Source: Flammula alnicola | Taxonomy: Eukaryota; Basidiomycota; Agaricomycetes; Agaricales; Strophariaceae | Assembly: GCA_015499995.1 (NCBI GenBank) | Contig: JADNRV010000213.1 | Coordinates: 17,296 to 81,295, forward strand | DNA length: 64,000 bases | Direction of reading: 5' to 3' | Shown: positions 34,053 to 45,118 of the stretch, one piece after another | Position numbering within the stretch: the first letter of the stretch is position 1 | Layout: every line of letters starts with the position of its first letter | Translations under genes and position numbers: made by a program | Notes under the pieces: generated by a model | The model's database searches: none | What the model saw: the letters and a program-made list of their open reading frames with translations, nothing else | What the model was told of the DNA's origin: nothing

Positions 34053-34343
34053 CTAGGACAGTTTACTCCCCCGCTTGGAGATCCTTGAATTGGCTACGGA
34101 GGTTGATCCAGGCTTTATCTTCGGTGTGGTGAGGGTCAGGAATGCAGTTGGTTCCACATCTATCTCTTTCGCTCCTTCTCCAATCGTGTGTTTGAATCTT
34201 ACCTTACCGTCAACAATTCCATCCAGAGAGACGGAATTCAAGGTAGAGGTGGAGTCGCTCCACTTGCCCAAGCCTGTAGCCTGAAATTCGTACCGTCCTG
34301 CAACGGCCATTGCTGCTTTGGTAAATGAGTATTTCGTATCCAT
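34053..34343 (-). CDS. Hypothetical ORF, 96 residues
   Basis: Opens at an ATG (34343). The composition is mixed and plausible (YEFQATGLGKWSDS, TLTTPKIKPGSTS). No signal peptide and no recognised family. Its start lies only 3 bases from a plus-strand ATG ORF, so both are unlikely to be complete genes. Confidence 0.3.
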   Translation of the reverse strand: MDTKYSFTKAAMAVAGRYEFQATGLGKWSDSTSTLNSVSLDGIVDGKVRFKHTIGEGAKEIDVEPTAFLTLTTPKIKPGSTSVANSRISKRGSKLS

Positions 34344-34346
34344 TCA

Positions 34347-34670
34347 ATGAACGTACATCTTGAGGATATGCATAGTATGTGCGCGTTAAGTATGCAAGGG
34401 AAAAAGGCTATTGCTATTTCGGGCAGGTTCAGTTCGCGATGGCTACGCCAGTTCATACCGAGGAAAGGGACGGAGTTGGAGAAAACGCAGGCTGCGATTG
34501 AGAAGGAATGGCGTAGACGGGAGGAAGTGGAAGATGAGGTGAAATTTGATGGCGAGAGGAAGGGACAGGTGTTGTTGGGACAGGTGTTGGTGTACGCAAC
34601 GAGGACGTTGCTTAGTTTGTGGGGGGGCACATGTGATAGTGAGCTTGGGCAGGCACCTCGGCTAGATTAG
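34347..34670 (+). CDS. Hypothetical ORF, 107 residues
   Basis: Opens at an ATG (34347). A charged helical middle (ELEKTQAAIEKEWRRREEVED) is followed by LLGQVLVYATRTLLSLWGG. It looks like an exon or remnant rather than a whole gene. No family recognised. Confidence 0.3.
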   Translation: MNVHLEDMHSMCALSMQGKKAIAISGRFSSRWLRQFIPRKGTELEKTQAAIEKEWRRREEVEDEVKFDGERKGQVLLGQVLVYATRTLLSLWGGTCDSELGQAPRLD

Positions 34671-34830
34671 ATAGGATCGGACGGCTTGATGGTCGCGTCT
34701 AGGAGCAGACTCCATATGAAGTAGATCGACTCATCATCAACTGAATATCGGTAGTTTACGAAGTCCTACGGGAGACTAATAATTGACTAGGTAACTTTGT
34801 TTCCCCTACGTCGGCAGCTGCTCCACGAAC

Positions 34831-35583
34831 CTATACTCCACTCTGGCCTCTAAATCCACAGTTGTTCTCCACGCCGCCCGTAACTCTCTCGGTATGGAAA
34901 GCGACCTGCCCAACACAATCACCGTATTCGAATGACAGGCTCTGCGTCCCAACAGATCCTGCGTGTGTGGTGCTCGGGTTCCCAAAGATGGTCTTCTGGT
35001 ACGGGAGGTGCGCGCAGTGGTTGGGGGGCTCGCCGCCGTTCCAGGGGTACCACTCAACGAAACCCGCCTGGCTGTTTTGGATTCCTTGCGAACCCGCCGG
35101 GAGGGTGTAGCTTCCGATGTGAATACGCTGCCCTGTGACGGTATCGACCGCGGTGCCGACCCAAAGCCTGTTTGCGGTCGTCTTGACCTCGAAGTTGTAT
35201 GTGCGGCCGTACACACCCTTCCACTCGAAGCTGCACGACACCCCGGGGCCGCCGTCAGCGCCGGGGGTGCAGTTTGCATCGGACGTGGTGGTGCCAGCAA
35301 TGAAGCTCGAGAAGACACCATGGAGGACGGCGTGGCCGCCGCTGTTGGGGCGTGGCTGAATTCCCGTGTATCCGACGTCGGCGAGCCCTACGAAGTTGAA
35401 TTGCTGCGCGAAGTAGTAGCCCGAGATATGGTCTGCTTCGACGATTGTGATGGGGAATGTGATGTCTGTGAGCCCTGTGGACGGCACGTTGGTGACAGAC
35501 CAGCTGGAGCCGACCAAGGCGTGCGCTCTAGGAAGGACGCTGAGCAACAACGCGAAAAATGTGTTGGAACAAGAAAGTTTCAT
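34831..35583 (-). CDS. Secreted protein, DUF3472-like
   Basis: An intronless 250-residue ORF from the ATG at 35583. The signal peptide is about residues 1-22 (MKLSCSNTFFALLLSVLP). The mature protein has GYYFAQQFNFVGLADVGYTG, IQPRPNSGG, a Cys pair around ANCTPGADGGPGVSCSFEW, FVEWYPWNG and late cysteines (NHCAHLPY, YGDCVG, NNCGFRG). The GYTGIQPRP and GVSC features resemble DUF3472-type secreted proteins; I am moderately sure. Several conserved Trp/Tyr suggest a beta-rich extracellular fold, perhaps carbohydrate-related (inference). No partner genes nearby. Confidence 0.75.
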   Translation of the reverse strand: MKLSCSNTFFALLLSVLPRAHALVGSSWSVTNVPSTGLTDITFPITIVEADHISGYYFAQQFNFVGLADVGYTGIQPRPNSGGHAVLHGVFSSFIAGTTTSDANCTPGADGGPGVSCSFEWKGVYGRTYNFEVKTTANRLWVGTAVDTVTGQRIHIGSYTLPAGSQGIQNSQAGFVEWYPWNGGEPPNHCAHLPYQKTIFGNPSTTHAGSVGTQSLSFEYGDCVGQVAFHTERVTGGVENNCGFRGQSGV

Positions 35584-37617
35584 GGTGGACGCTGTTTGAC
35601 TTTTGACAATGAAGTGCGATTGCAGGTAGATCCCAGCAGCATTACCCCTTCGCCACTGGCTTTTGTAGAAAATCCGAAGGTGAGAAACTCTCTGACGGCG
35701 TCTCAGAAGTGCGATGTAATTAATGTCAATGGACAGACAGCATGCACTGCCGCCACGACTTCAACATTTCAGGTCGTCGGAAACAATGGAATACCGAGTG
35801 AACGTACATCTCCGCACTAAATTGGCATGCCGCGTCCCAGTTATTCGGCCATTCTACTTAGTTTGAGCAGACCTTCTAGCAGCTACATAGTGGTCTACCT
35901 GCTAAATTCTTTGACATGTCCGATCAGTTTTCCCTACGTTCCCGTCTGGCGTTTCTTTCATTGCCCGCCTTTCGTCCTGCTTCCCTTAATGTCATATGAT
36001 TAAGGTACACTGATCATGACTGGAGGTGGTTTTACCTTTACGTATGCTTAAACCCAATGTATTTCAAAGTACCAGGAAAAGTACCAGGACAGACTAAGAG
36101 AAGAGGGCCAACGCCAACGATCAGCTCAGTCGCCCGGAAAGTGGATATCAAAAATTAAAATACATCCTTATTTCGCATCCGAACAGAATTTATAGCTGAT
36201 GATACTCAACACGAAATTTGAGTACTATTAGTTGACGTAGGGAGGATCCAGCCGAACAGACCAGGAGTCGTGTTTCCCACTGTCAATTAATCCCTCCAGT
36301 ATATTTATCAAATTCTTAACAAGGATATGTCCTTGCTACTATCCCCTATGTGCTCTGTGGAGTGTAGTCAACTGATTCTTTTCGCAATCGACGTCGACGC
36401 CAACGTCAACCTGCCGAACGCAGAGGTCGCTCTCACTGATTTAAATTTCCAGTCCCTCGTGTTCATCGAACATTCATTCCATGACAGTAAGCATGCTTTC
36501 CCGCCATGCCTGGGCCTTTCCACCCCATCGGATTTGAAGATTAAGGTATATAGAGTCACTATACGCATAATATTATTTGGAAATGCGCACGAGATGTTCA
36601 AAAAATGACTTTTATGAGTGTGCATCAAGAGGAATGACACCTCTACTAGCACCATCTACGGGTTCAGCCGCTCCAGCTTGCATCTGTGATGAAGGTGTAC
36701 GATCCTGGTACCAAGTTGGAGTATCAGCCGTCAGAATTTTGGTACAAGAAAGCAGGAAAGCATAATTGTCAAGGATGAATTTATCAAGTTCTAGAAGCAG
36801 ATCTTGTGGGTCGAAGATGAGGGTACAGGACGCTGGGAGAGTTCGCAGAAGAAGCTAGCCAGAGTATCCCAGCGGGCCTACGAAGAAGTGTATATTCCCA
36901 GAGCCGAACACGAAAATCAAGAGCCAAGAAGAGTTTGAGTGGGTGAAGAACGGTGTGATCTACTTCAAAATACGTTATTATTTACTAACAAGATGATTGT
37001 AGTATGTACGGACCAGTGGTCCAGGTAGTTCCAGTCTATAATGGTCAACGGCGATAGCTGAAGTGGTGGTAAGCCTCGCACAAAGTAATAGGAATTGGCG
37101 CGGGTCATCTCATCCCGTATGAGTAGTTAATTCCAACTTTAAACATGAAAATTAGAACCTCCAGTGGCCAGTGTCCAAGCAGTCAAGACATAGTCGAGGA
37201 CCGAGGTTCGCATCAATCGCGTTCTCCCTCCTATCTTAATCGATCTGTTACTTGACCCTCGACTAACAGGCCAATCAAGTTACGGCGCTAAGCCAACTTT
37301 CCCCCTGTTTTCGATGCATTTGTTTCATTAGTATCGATAGTTTCTTTAATAAAGTGATTTCATCCCGAAGTGCAACAGTAAGAAGGTAGATAAAGTTGTA
37401 GTGAGATAGAATGAGAATGAGAGAGGTGTAATGCAGCGTGTAGACGTGAAAGTACTGATCATAATTAGGAGCTAACCGCATCTTGTGAGATCCCTCATTC
37501 GCTCAAAGTCATCGTCAGCCTCATCAATTTCTCTTCGGCATCCCTGGCTCTCGCCTCTGCTTCTTCTCTTCCTCGTCGCTCTCCTTCTCCTCCTCGTCAT
37601 TCTTCTTCTCTTCCTAA
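35584..37617. other. Gene-poor region
   Basis: No closed gene. An ATG frame at 36327-36608 (93 residues, NLPNAEVALTDLNFQSL) and a coding-like piece near 36690-36775 (VYDPGTKLEYQPSEFWYKKA) may be remnants. A CT-rich tract lies at 37540-37610. Confidence 0.4.
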
Positions 37618-37619
37618 TA

Positions 37620-37851
37620 CTGTACTAAATCAATCAATTCGTCAGTAGGTGTGACCTGTGACCCAACTGACGAAATTTTGAATTCGTCAAATTACTATAT
37701 TTGGCATATTTTGATGGATTTGTAAGCTTTTTGATGCCCGGAACGACCATTCCGCGGGGATTTTGGGGATTTTTACCGTGACCTCTGTGACTTTTCGTCA
37801 AATCGAGTAGGCCTGTGACCTGTGACCGCCGAATTGATTGATTTAGTACAG
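37620..37851. mobile_element. Mariner-type MITE with 22-bp perfect inverted repeats
   Basis: The ends are perfect 22-bp inverted repeats (37620-37641 and 37830-37851) beginning CTGTACTAAATC and ending GATTTAGTACAG, each flanked by TA (37618-37619 and 37852-37853). The length is 232 bp and non-coding. Inside the ends are GTGACCTGTGAC-like repeats and a small palindrome around AATTTTGAATT. TA flanks plus CTG-like ends fit Tc1/mariner non-autonomous elements. Confidence 0.8.
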
Positions 37852-38044
37852 TAATATGCATCGTGGACAACACTGTGTCTTCCACCGTAGCCGGCTTGGT
37901 TTTTGAAGAAGAATTGAGATGCCCACGCGGTTGGTTATGTAAGCTGCCACGTCTGGAAAGTAGTGAGAGTGGCGATCAAGAGAGTCTAAACATCTTTTCT
38001 TTATTCCAACTGTCTCCTCCTGTGCTCCTTCGTGACTTTCGAAC

Positions 38045-39970
38045 ATGAGCGGGTGTATGTTCTCTTTATTGCACTATACAGGTCTTTGAAACTGACATAT
38101 ATCGAACAGTCCGGTTCCTCAGTCTCGTTCGGCCTTTTTACCCATTTTGCCTGAAGTCTCGTCACCAGATTGCGAGGTTTGACTTTTTGTCTCAAGAAAT
38201 ACCTATCTTTTAACCATTCGCGACTTTCTAAGTTCATTTCAACCAAAAAGTACTGTGGACAGCTGTAGCGCTCCTTATTTTCTTGGTCTGCTCACAAGCG
38301 CCCTTGTACGACATCATGTCCTCCGACTCGTCCGATCCTCTCTACTGGATGCGTGTTATCCTTGCTTCTAATTGTGGAACGCTCATGGAACTCGGTTTTA
38401 CCCCCATCGTCACTTCAAGAATGATCACGCAGCTACTTGCGGGCGCTAATCTCATCGACGTCGACTTTGGTCTCCAGGAGGATTGGGTTTTGTTCAGCGG
38501 TGCTCAAAAACGTGAGTTTTTACACTTTTGATTCTTAACTTTATACCTTTTCTTTGTGTCCCTGTGGATGAGCTATTTTCTATTCTTCTGTGTGTATTTC
38601 GACGTATATGTGATAGTCTTCACGTCCGCGTGACCAGTGCGAACCACATGCCCGGAACCAATCTATGTTCTCTTTTCCTATCATATTTATTTCCTTTTGC
38701 TTGTTACTGATTTTTTTTCGCTTAGTTTTCGCTCTCATCATATTGCTCGGCCAGGCAACCGTATACATCCTCACGGGTCTCTACGGCTAACCGAAGGACC
38801 TCGGTGCTGGTGCTTGCCTTCTCCTCATCATCCAACTCATCGTCGCCGCCCTCATCGACATCCTCCTCGACGAGCTCCTGCAGAAGGGCTACGGTCTCGG
38901 CTCCAGCATCAACTCGCGACCAACATTTGCGAGTCCGTCATGTGGAAGGTGTTCTCTCCCACGACCGTCAACATCGACTGCGGCTCCGAGTTCGAAGGCG
39001 CCATCGTAGCTCTCTTCCACCTCCTCTTCACCTGGCTCGATAAAGGCCGTGCGCTTCGTGAGGCGTTCTGGAGATAACGTCTGTCCAATGTCATGAGCTT
39101 GTTCTCGACTGTCGTTATCTTCGCTATCGTCATCTACCTCCAGGGATTCCGTATTGAGATCCCGGTGAAGAGCAACAGGTTCCGTGGCCAGCGTAGATCG
39201 TACCCCGTCAAGCTGTTCTACACCTCCAACATGCCCGTTATACTGCAGTCCGCATTGAGATCGAACAATTTCATCGTCTCGCAGATGCTCGCAACGCACT
39301 TCCCCAGCAACCTCTTCGTCAAGATCCTCGGTGTTTAGGAGGCATGTATTGGCAATCTCGCATGTGGCGTTTTGTATAGCTGGCGCCTGTTTGCTTTATG
39401 TAGCCTCTTGAAGACTCTCCTCAGCTTCACGCCACATCTGGTATCATGTACTATATGTCCCCTCTTCACACAATCAGGGAAGCCGTTCTCGACCCCATCC
39501 ACACTGCTATGTACATTACCTTCATACTTTCCGCCGGCGCTCTGTTCTCCAAGACCTGGATCGAAGTCTCTGGATCGGGCCTTCGGCACGTGGCTCAAAG
39601 ATCAACAGATGGTATGTCGTCTTCCTATTTGTCACTGTCATGTTTCACATCTGAGGGTTGTGCTTTTTTCTTTCTAGATGATAACTGGACACCGTGAAGG
39701 CTCGATGTACAAAGAGCTCAAGCGACCACTGCCGCATTTGGCGGTGGCATCCTAGGCTTGCTCTCTGGTCGCTGTCAATCTCTCTGGCGCTATTGAAAGT
39801 GGAACTGGTGTCCTCATGGCTGTCACCATCATCTACAGCTGTACGTCCCTTTTCCTTAGTATTTTCTCGTTTGTGGTTCCTGATACATTCTCTCGCTCTC
39901 GCAGACTGGGAAATCGGCATGCGCGAGTCTGGCGGCCCCGAGATGGCAGCGTTTGGTGACCTCCTGTAAT
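38045..39970 (+). pseudogene. Sec61-alpha translocon pseudogene, introns kept
   Basis: Clear relic of the ER protein-conducting channel subunit Sec61-alpha, recognisable from the N-terminus (RFLSLVRPF, then [13 protein letters not shown]) to the C-terminus (WEIGMRESGGPEMAAFGDLL). Introns remain with usable borders, e.g. GTGAGTTTTT after SGAQK and a CTTAG acceptor, and GTACGTCCC near the end. It is therefore a DNA-level duplicate, not a retrocopy. Lesions: a frameshift near 38135, a TAA at 38788 after TGLYG, a short deletion near 38912, a TAA at 39075 after AFWR, a TAG at 39336 after KILGV, and further indels near 39600 and 39720-39760. The protein cannot be made; the working copy must lie elsewhere. 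Confidence 0.9.
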
Positions 39971-40642
39971 TCATTCATTCATAACATCGTCAGAGGTCAA
40001 AACGAAAATAGAAAGATGCCACGCAATAGTTAGATGAGCTCGTGGTTGGGATGAACGCAATGATATGTGCGCGTCAAGGACAGAATGAATATGCATTCAA
40101 TGGACGGGGGAAGTCTACTACTTTTGGCTAGGATGATCGCTGTGCGTTGGGAGGTCGGCGGGCAGTTGGAATTTCCCCATCGTTTCTAATCTCGTCCAGT
40201 TCCTCCTTGTGTAAAAAAAGATAGTTTATTTTCGCTGCACTCTAGGACTTGTGTGTTGTGAGATGAAAATGCTGGGATATGATGGCGTGCTTCTTGAGGC
40301 GGTGTGATACTTCTCGCAGGAATTTCCGGCTGTAATAACGGATTCAAATGCTGATCTCCAGAGTTTTACGTTCCTGATACCCGTCTCGAATACCATGACA
40401 CCACACTTCCTCATGATCAGAGACGTGTCACTGTCTCTTTCTAGTACTGCGACCTTGCTGTGGACACCAAAGGACCGTACAGCGACTCAATGAGATATAT
40501 CAATCCAAATCGCAAGAGTTGTCTAACAATATCGGGTATCAAGTGTGTAGTAATAAAAAGTCCAAAATAGTCCAAAAAAAACTCGCATATGAATCGCCAC
40601 CACGTTAGTGATTGGCCTATTTTACGAAGGAGGTGAAACTAA
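39971..40642. other. No gene recognised
   Basis: Convergent 3' flanks. Nothing supported. Confidence 0.45.
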
Positions 40643-41907
40643 TTATACGACCTGAACGAGATTGAGGGTCTACGCAAGGACAGAAAAATCAGTAAAATCA
40701 ATGAAGAAATAGAATGACCAATACGTACAACAGAAGTAACTGGGGCAGGAAACCTTGAATGGAAAGCATTTGCATCTCCTCCAGCATACAGGTGATTACT
40801 CTGGACGAAAAAGTCAGTAGCTGGCGATGCTGAAGGATTGCAAGGGTTAAAGATCAGCTGACGAGTTTACGGTAGAAATTATGTGGCACATACTTCCATC
40901 CGTGTTGATCCATTGAGCAGTCAAAGCCTCTGCGACTAAATCTACATTCCACTGAGGTAGGGAGAACGTTAATTGGTCTGAGGGATCCAAGACAATTGAC
41001 AAGTGACATACAACGCTCGACTCTGCAAGTTTATTCAAGCCGCTAGCAGTACTAAACTTGCTTGGGATATCAGCCGGGCGAGAGCCAGGGGGCGCTGCAA
41101 TCAGAAATGGTTATATAGCTTGTAGATGAACAAAATAACTCAGAACATACAACCAGGAGGTGAAACTGGGTCCAAGTATAGATAACTGAGACGAGTGAAT
41201 TCTGTATAATCATCTTATATTGATAGAATGTACTCACTTGAAGTTACCGGTCCCAATATCGGCACTGGTGCTGTCTCTTCCTTCAACCAATCCAAACAGA
41301 GATCCACTTGCATCACCCTGTGGCGGTAACGAAGGGTCAGCATTCAAATCAAACCCATGTCACGACATGACCGTGAAGTGTACGCATACCATGATTGTTA
41401 AGTCTAGCTGCGATCCAGAAGTCGCCCCAACTGGCAGGCTGAAGGAAAGGTGCAATGCATCTGAAGTTGAGGGGACGAGCAGAGGTGTCCAGTAGTTTGG
41501 ATCGGTCGCAACATAACCCAGCGACGAGCTGCCGCTCATGACTTGGATTACTACGGTGTAAGTTGTTGATGGCATCGATGAAGGTTGGGCTTGGCGGGCG
41601 GCAATGGCAGCTGTCGAAAGATTTTGTCTAAAAAAATTAGGTTGGAGAAAGAACCAAGTAACTTACAGCTTGCGCGACGAGTCGGAGGTTTCAGTGGAAG
41701 ACCACGAGCGAGGCGTTGTGCGTTCGGGAGGTCCTTCCGATAGATAGGCATCGTGGATGTCACCTGGCGTTTGACTCGCGGAGAATAGTTGGGATCCAAG
41801 CAGATCTCAGCCATGCATTGAGATCCCTCGTCGAGGGTAACAGCCAGGGCGATGCCCGAGAAGATGGCAGCCAAGAACACCAAAGAAAGAGAAAGAAAAG
41901 AGCGCAT
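40643..41907 (-). CDS. Secreted protein, eight exons, unknown family
   Basis: A 282-residue protein. Exons: 41667-41907, 41390-41610, 41248-41317, 41154-41201, 41012-41094, 40894-40951, 40729-40829 and 40643-40669. Every junction keeps frame, and most donors are GTAAGT, GTATGY or GTACGT; GTAACT and GTTGTA are weaker. The signal peptide is about residues 1-23 (SLVFLAAIFSGIALA). A possible Kex2 site (VKRQ) and a basic stretch (PTRRASS) suggest a propeptide up to about residue 80. The mature part has YTVVIQVMSGSSSLGYVATD, LSFSLPVGATSGSQLDLTIM, WNVDLVAEALTAQWINTDG and NHLYAGGDANAFHSRFP, ending VTLNLVQVV. A beta-rich extracellular protein is likely; no enzyme motif seen. Confidence 0.75.
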
Positions 41908-42196
41908 TTTGTGCAAGGCGGTCTTTGGGAAAGGTTTAAAATGAATGGACACGTCACACCGACGAGAAACTTGAAGAGTGGGTGCGGGTTTAAGAGAAAT
42001 TGCAGGCCATAGGAGCTCTATTTATTGTCGGCGTGTCTTGCAGGGTCAGCCGCTCAATGACCAGTCCGTTGTCCACAGAATGCAGGCATCCACCAGCTAA
42101 TGTTATGTAATCAGCGAGTGCTCTCCTGGATGAACGAAGGCAGTTATAAAGTTGAATAAACTTGAAACCTTCTGTAATTCTATTCCCATCCAAACT

Positions 42197-42412
42197 ATGG
42201 CTGGGATTGGGGATGGCGTCAGGGAAGGTATTGGTCGGCTTCGAAGGGAGATGCATAAAGCTCGTTCGCCGAAACTCATTGATCGCTCAGATATAAGTCT
42301 GTCGGGTGCCGTTCCACTTGAGTTCGACGAGGAAGACGAAGATTTCATCGACCGCGATGCACTTGAAGTTCCGACGGTCAGCGACCGCCCTATGCCTCCC
42401 CATGGTGGTTAG
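42197..42412 (+). CDS. Hypothetical short protein or C-terminal exon
   Basis: A 71-residue ATG frame. An arginine-rich helical start (GIGRLRREMHKARSP) is followed by an acidic block (LEFDEEDEDFIDRDALEVP) and the ending RPMPPHGG. The composition is strongly coding-like; it may be the last exon of a gene whose first exons I could not place. No family recognised. Confidence 0.4.
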   Translation: MAGIGDGVREGIGRLRREMHKARSPKLIDRSDISLSGAVPLEFDEEDEDFIDRDALEVPTVSDRPMPPHGG

Positions 42413-43067
42413 TGTCACGTAGCAGCCGCCAAGTTTCAACCACCACGCTAGCACTGCCGTAGGTCACCACAACACCGCTGCTGCCCACGATCCTTCTTGG
42501 AATAACAAGCCTGAGACAGCCCACTCCCGCGAGCAGGCTGCTGCTTCTCACCACCGGGATAATCAATCGAAGGCCACGGTTCCTCAGCACCACCGTAGAT
42601 AATTACTAGTTTAGACAATTTGGCAGACTTTGATGTGTTACCACACAAATGCCGAAATTTTTCAAAATTAAGAGACATCACATTACATTCCCCATGAATA
42701 TACCACATATAATATAAATCGGTCCTGCCTAGATAACGAAGCAAATGTTAGCTTGCACGTTGATCGCTGCGCGTGTCTGCCAGAGCTTGTTGTAGCATAC
42801 GGCCTTGCACATCCAGGGGGCCTCGAGCTCCTTGATGAGTCACAGACGTCATGCATTCGTGGATCGATTCATGTGTTGATCGACTTTGTTCTCGTGGTCG
42901 TTTCAATCAAGTTTCCAAACGATTAGAGACGATTAGGCGCTTGATTCGGCCTGTGCACGTGCAGTTAACCTGATCCGGACATTCAAGATCCGTTAAATCC
43001 GACGTTCCCACGATTATTATTTATTCCTGACTCGCCAATTTACGGTGACCTGCTCCTCGACCACGAA

Positions 43068-45118
43068 ATGGGCTCAATACCAACCCCCACAGGGCCTCAA
43101 ATTAATGGGACACCATCTGAACCGGTTTTAAGCACACCGACAGATGCCATGAACCAGTACTACGACACAATACCCATCAACGTCTCTCCAAATGTGACTC
43201 CGTCATCGCCTGTAGAGGATCAACCGACAATTGGCCTAATAGGAATGGGTGGGATGGGACGCATGTACGCGCATGCCCTCTGTTTGGCGGGGTGGAAAAA
43301 GTGTGTTTTTGAGCTTGGTTGGGATGTTTACTGAGGCTCGGGCGTTATTGGGTAGAATATATGTCTGCGACCTTCCTGAAAAGTTCTCCCAGCTGAAGGA
43401 AGACTATGCTGGTTCGTGGATCCATACACTTTCTCCTCTTTTTTGTCTTGTTCCTCTGACGTTATCCTGCTCTTCGGTTTTCCAGACAAACCCACTATTC
43501 GTGTCATGCGGGATGGGCATGGCGTGGCGCGATCATCTGACTTTATCGTTTACTCTGTCGAAGCTGAATTTATTGACAGGGTCGTTGCCCTGTTCGGTCC
43601 ATGTACGTCCAATTTCTCTTGCCGTTTATCCTACCACCTGGTTACTAATGAGAGCGGCTTACTGCGATTTCCTTTCGTTATCTAGCAACAAAAATGCACG
43701 CTATCGTGGCAGGCCAAACCTCCGTAAAAGCACCTGAAAGGGCCGCATTCGAGAAGCATCTCCCCGATGACGCGCACATCATCTCGTGCCATTCGTTGCA
43801 TGGTCCGACCGTGAACCCAGTCGGGCAGCCCCTCGTGAGTACTACCACTAGTACCTGAATTTCTCAGCACTTCGGCCCCCTTTCCGAAAAATGTCATCAT
43901 ATCTTTTTTTTCCACAGCCATGCATCACTGTGCACTCCTGCACGTATGACCACCTTCCCAATTTTTTCCCCTAGATCCGTTACGACCTTCTTGACTAAAA
44001 ATATCTCTTTAGGTTTTGATCCGACATAGAGGCTCGAAAGACGCGCTTACGTTGGTCGAAAACATTCTTCGCCCTCTCCGCTCGCGACATGTATATCTCT
44101 CCTACGAAGAACACGATCGTGTAACGGCAAACACGCAGGCAGTCACGCACGCTGCCTTTCTTATCCTCTCTTTTCTCTTCGTATGTCTGATCTATGCATT
44201 ACTAACAGTATGGGCACAGCCTGGTCCTGCGCGAAATCCTACCCATGGGAGCAAGGACTTTACGTTGGCGGTATTGAAACAGCTAAAGTCAACCTTACCC
44301 TCCGGATATACTCCAACGCTTGGCACGTCTACGCTGGGCTTGCCATCCTCAACCCTGCCGCGAGGATCCAGATTGACAGATATGCTGCGAGTGCGACGGA
44401 GCTCTTTAAGATGATGCTGGAAGGTGGCAGCGGTGGCGACGCGGAGAAGAGAAGATTTAGGGAGAGGGTGGAGTGGGGGCGAAAGGTCGTGTTTGGGGAT
44501 GCAAGCGGTGAGGAGAGGAAGAGGAGGCCAATTCTGTTATCCGAGGATGTATTGGATCGGTTTAGTCTGGGAAAGACGCCCCAGACATCTCTGTCGTTGT
44601 TGCCCCCAACCGAGAACTGCGCGTGCACGCCTTTCTCGGGCTGCTGTCCGCCTGTCGTTGAGAATGGTTCGACGGAGGTACACAGCCACCCGCCTCCGAA
44701 ATACCGCCCGAACTCGCACCTCTCACTGCTCGCTATGGTTGACTGCTGGGCACATCTCTCCATCAACCCATATATACATCTCCAGCTGGCCGCCACTCCC
44801 ATTTTCCGACTTTTCCTCGGTGTCGCCGAGCACCTCTTTCTTTCCCCGCACCTGCTCTCCACATCTATCCACTCAGCGTTGTTCGATACATGGCATCGCG
44901 CTGACGACCTTGAGTTTGTGTGCGCGGCCAGGGGATGGAGCCAGTGTATTAGCTTTGGGATCTTCGAAGTTTATAGAAAGCGGTTTGAGGAAACGAGGGC
45001 TTTTTTTGAAGGACGGTTCGAGGAGGTGGGGAAGCTTGGGGCGGAGATGATCAAGGCGGTTATGGAAAGTGAGGTGAGAAGGGAGGAGGAGGAAAGTTTT
45101 CTTGCACGGGATAAATAA
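43068..45118 (+). CDS. Prephenate dehydrogenase (NADP+)
   Basis: Tyrosine-pathway enzyme converting prephenate to 4-hydroxyphenylpyruvate. Exons: 43068-43300, 43356-43411, 43486-43602, 43686-43834, 44013 to about 44170-44180 and 44209-45118. The Rossmann motif is IGLIGMGGMGRMYA. Further family blocks: YVCDLPEKF, SDFIVYSVEAEFI, VAGQTSVKAPE, SCHSLHGPTVNP, LIRHRGSKDA, THAAFL, SMGTAWSCAKSYPWEQGLYVGGIE, LLSEDVLDRFSLG, LSLLAMVDCW, ATPIFRLFLGVAE and ADDLEFVCAARGWSQC. The problem is between THAAFL and SMGTAW: no GT donor joins the two exons in frame. The site reads TTTCTTATCC, as if a donor base is gone; the nearby GTATGT donor gives the wrong phase. The gene may be damaged, mis-sequenced or oddly spliced. 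Confidence 0.8.

Noticed and set aside
34963..35820. 285-codon plus-strand ORF
   Set aside because: Antisense shadow of the secreted protein at 34831-35583, which has a signal peptide and conserved cysteines.
43916..43942. Possible 26-base micro-exon in TYR1 intron 4
   Set aside because: Direct joining of 43834 to 44013 already gives the conserved protein without it.
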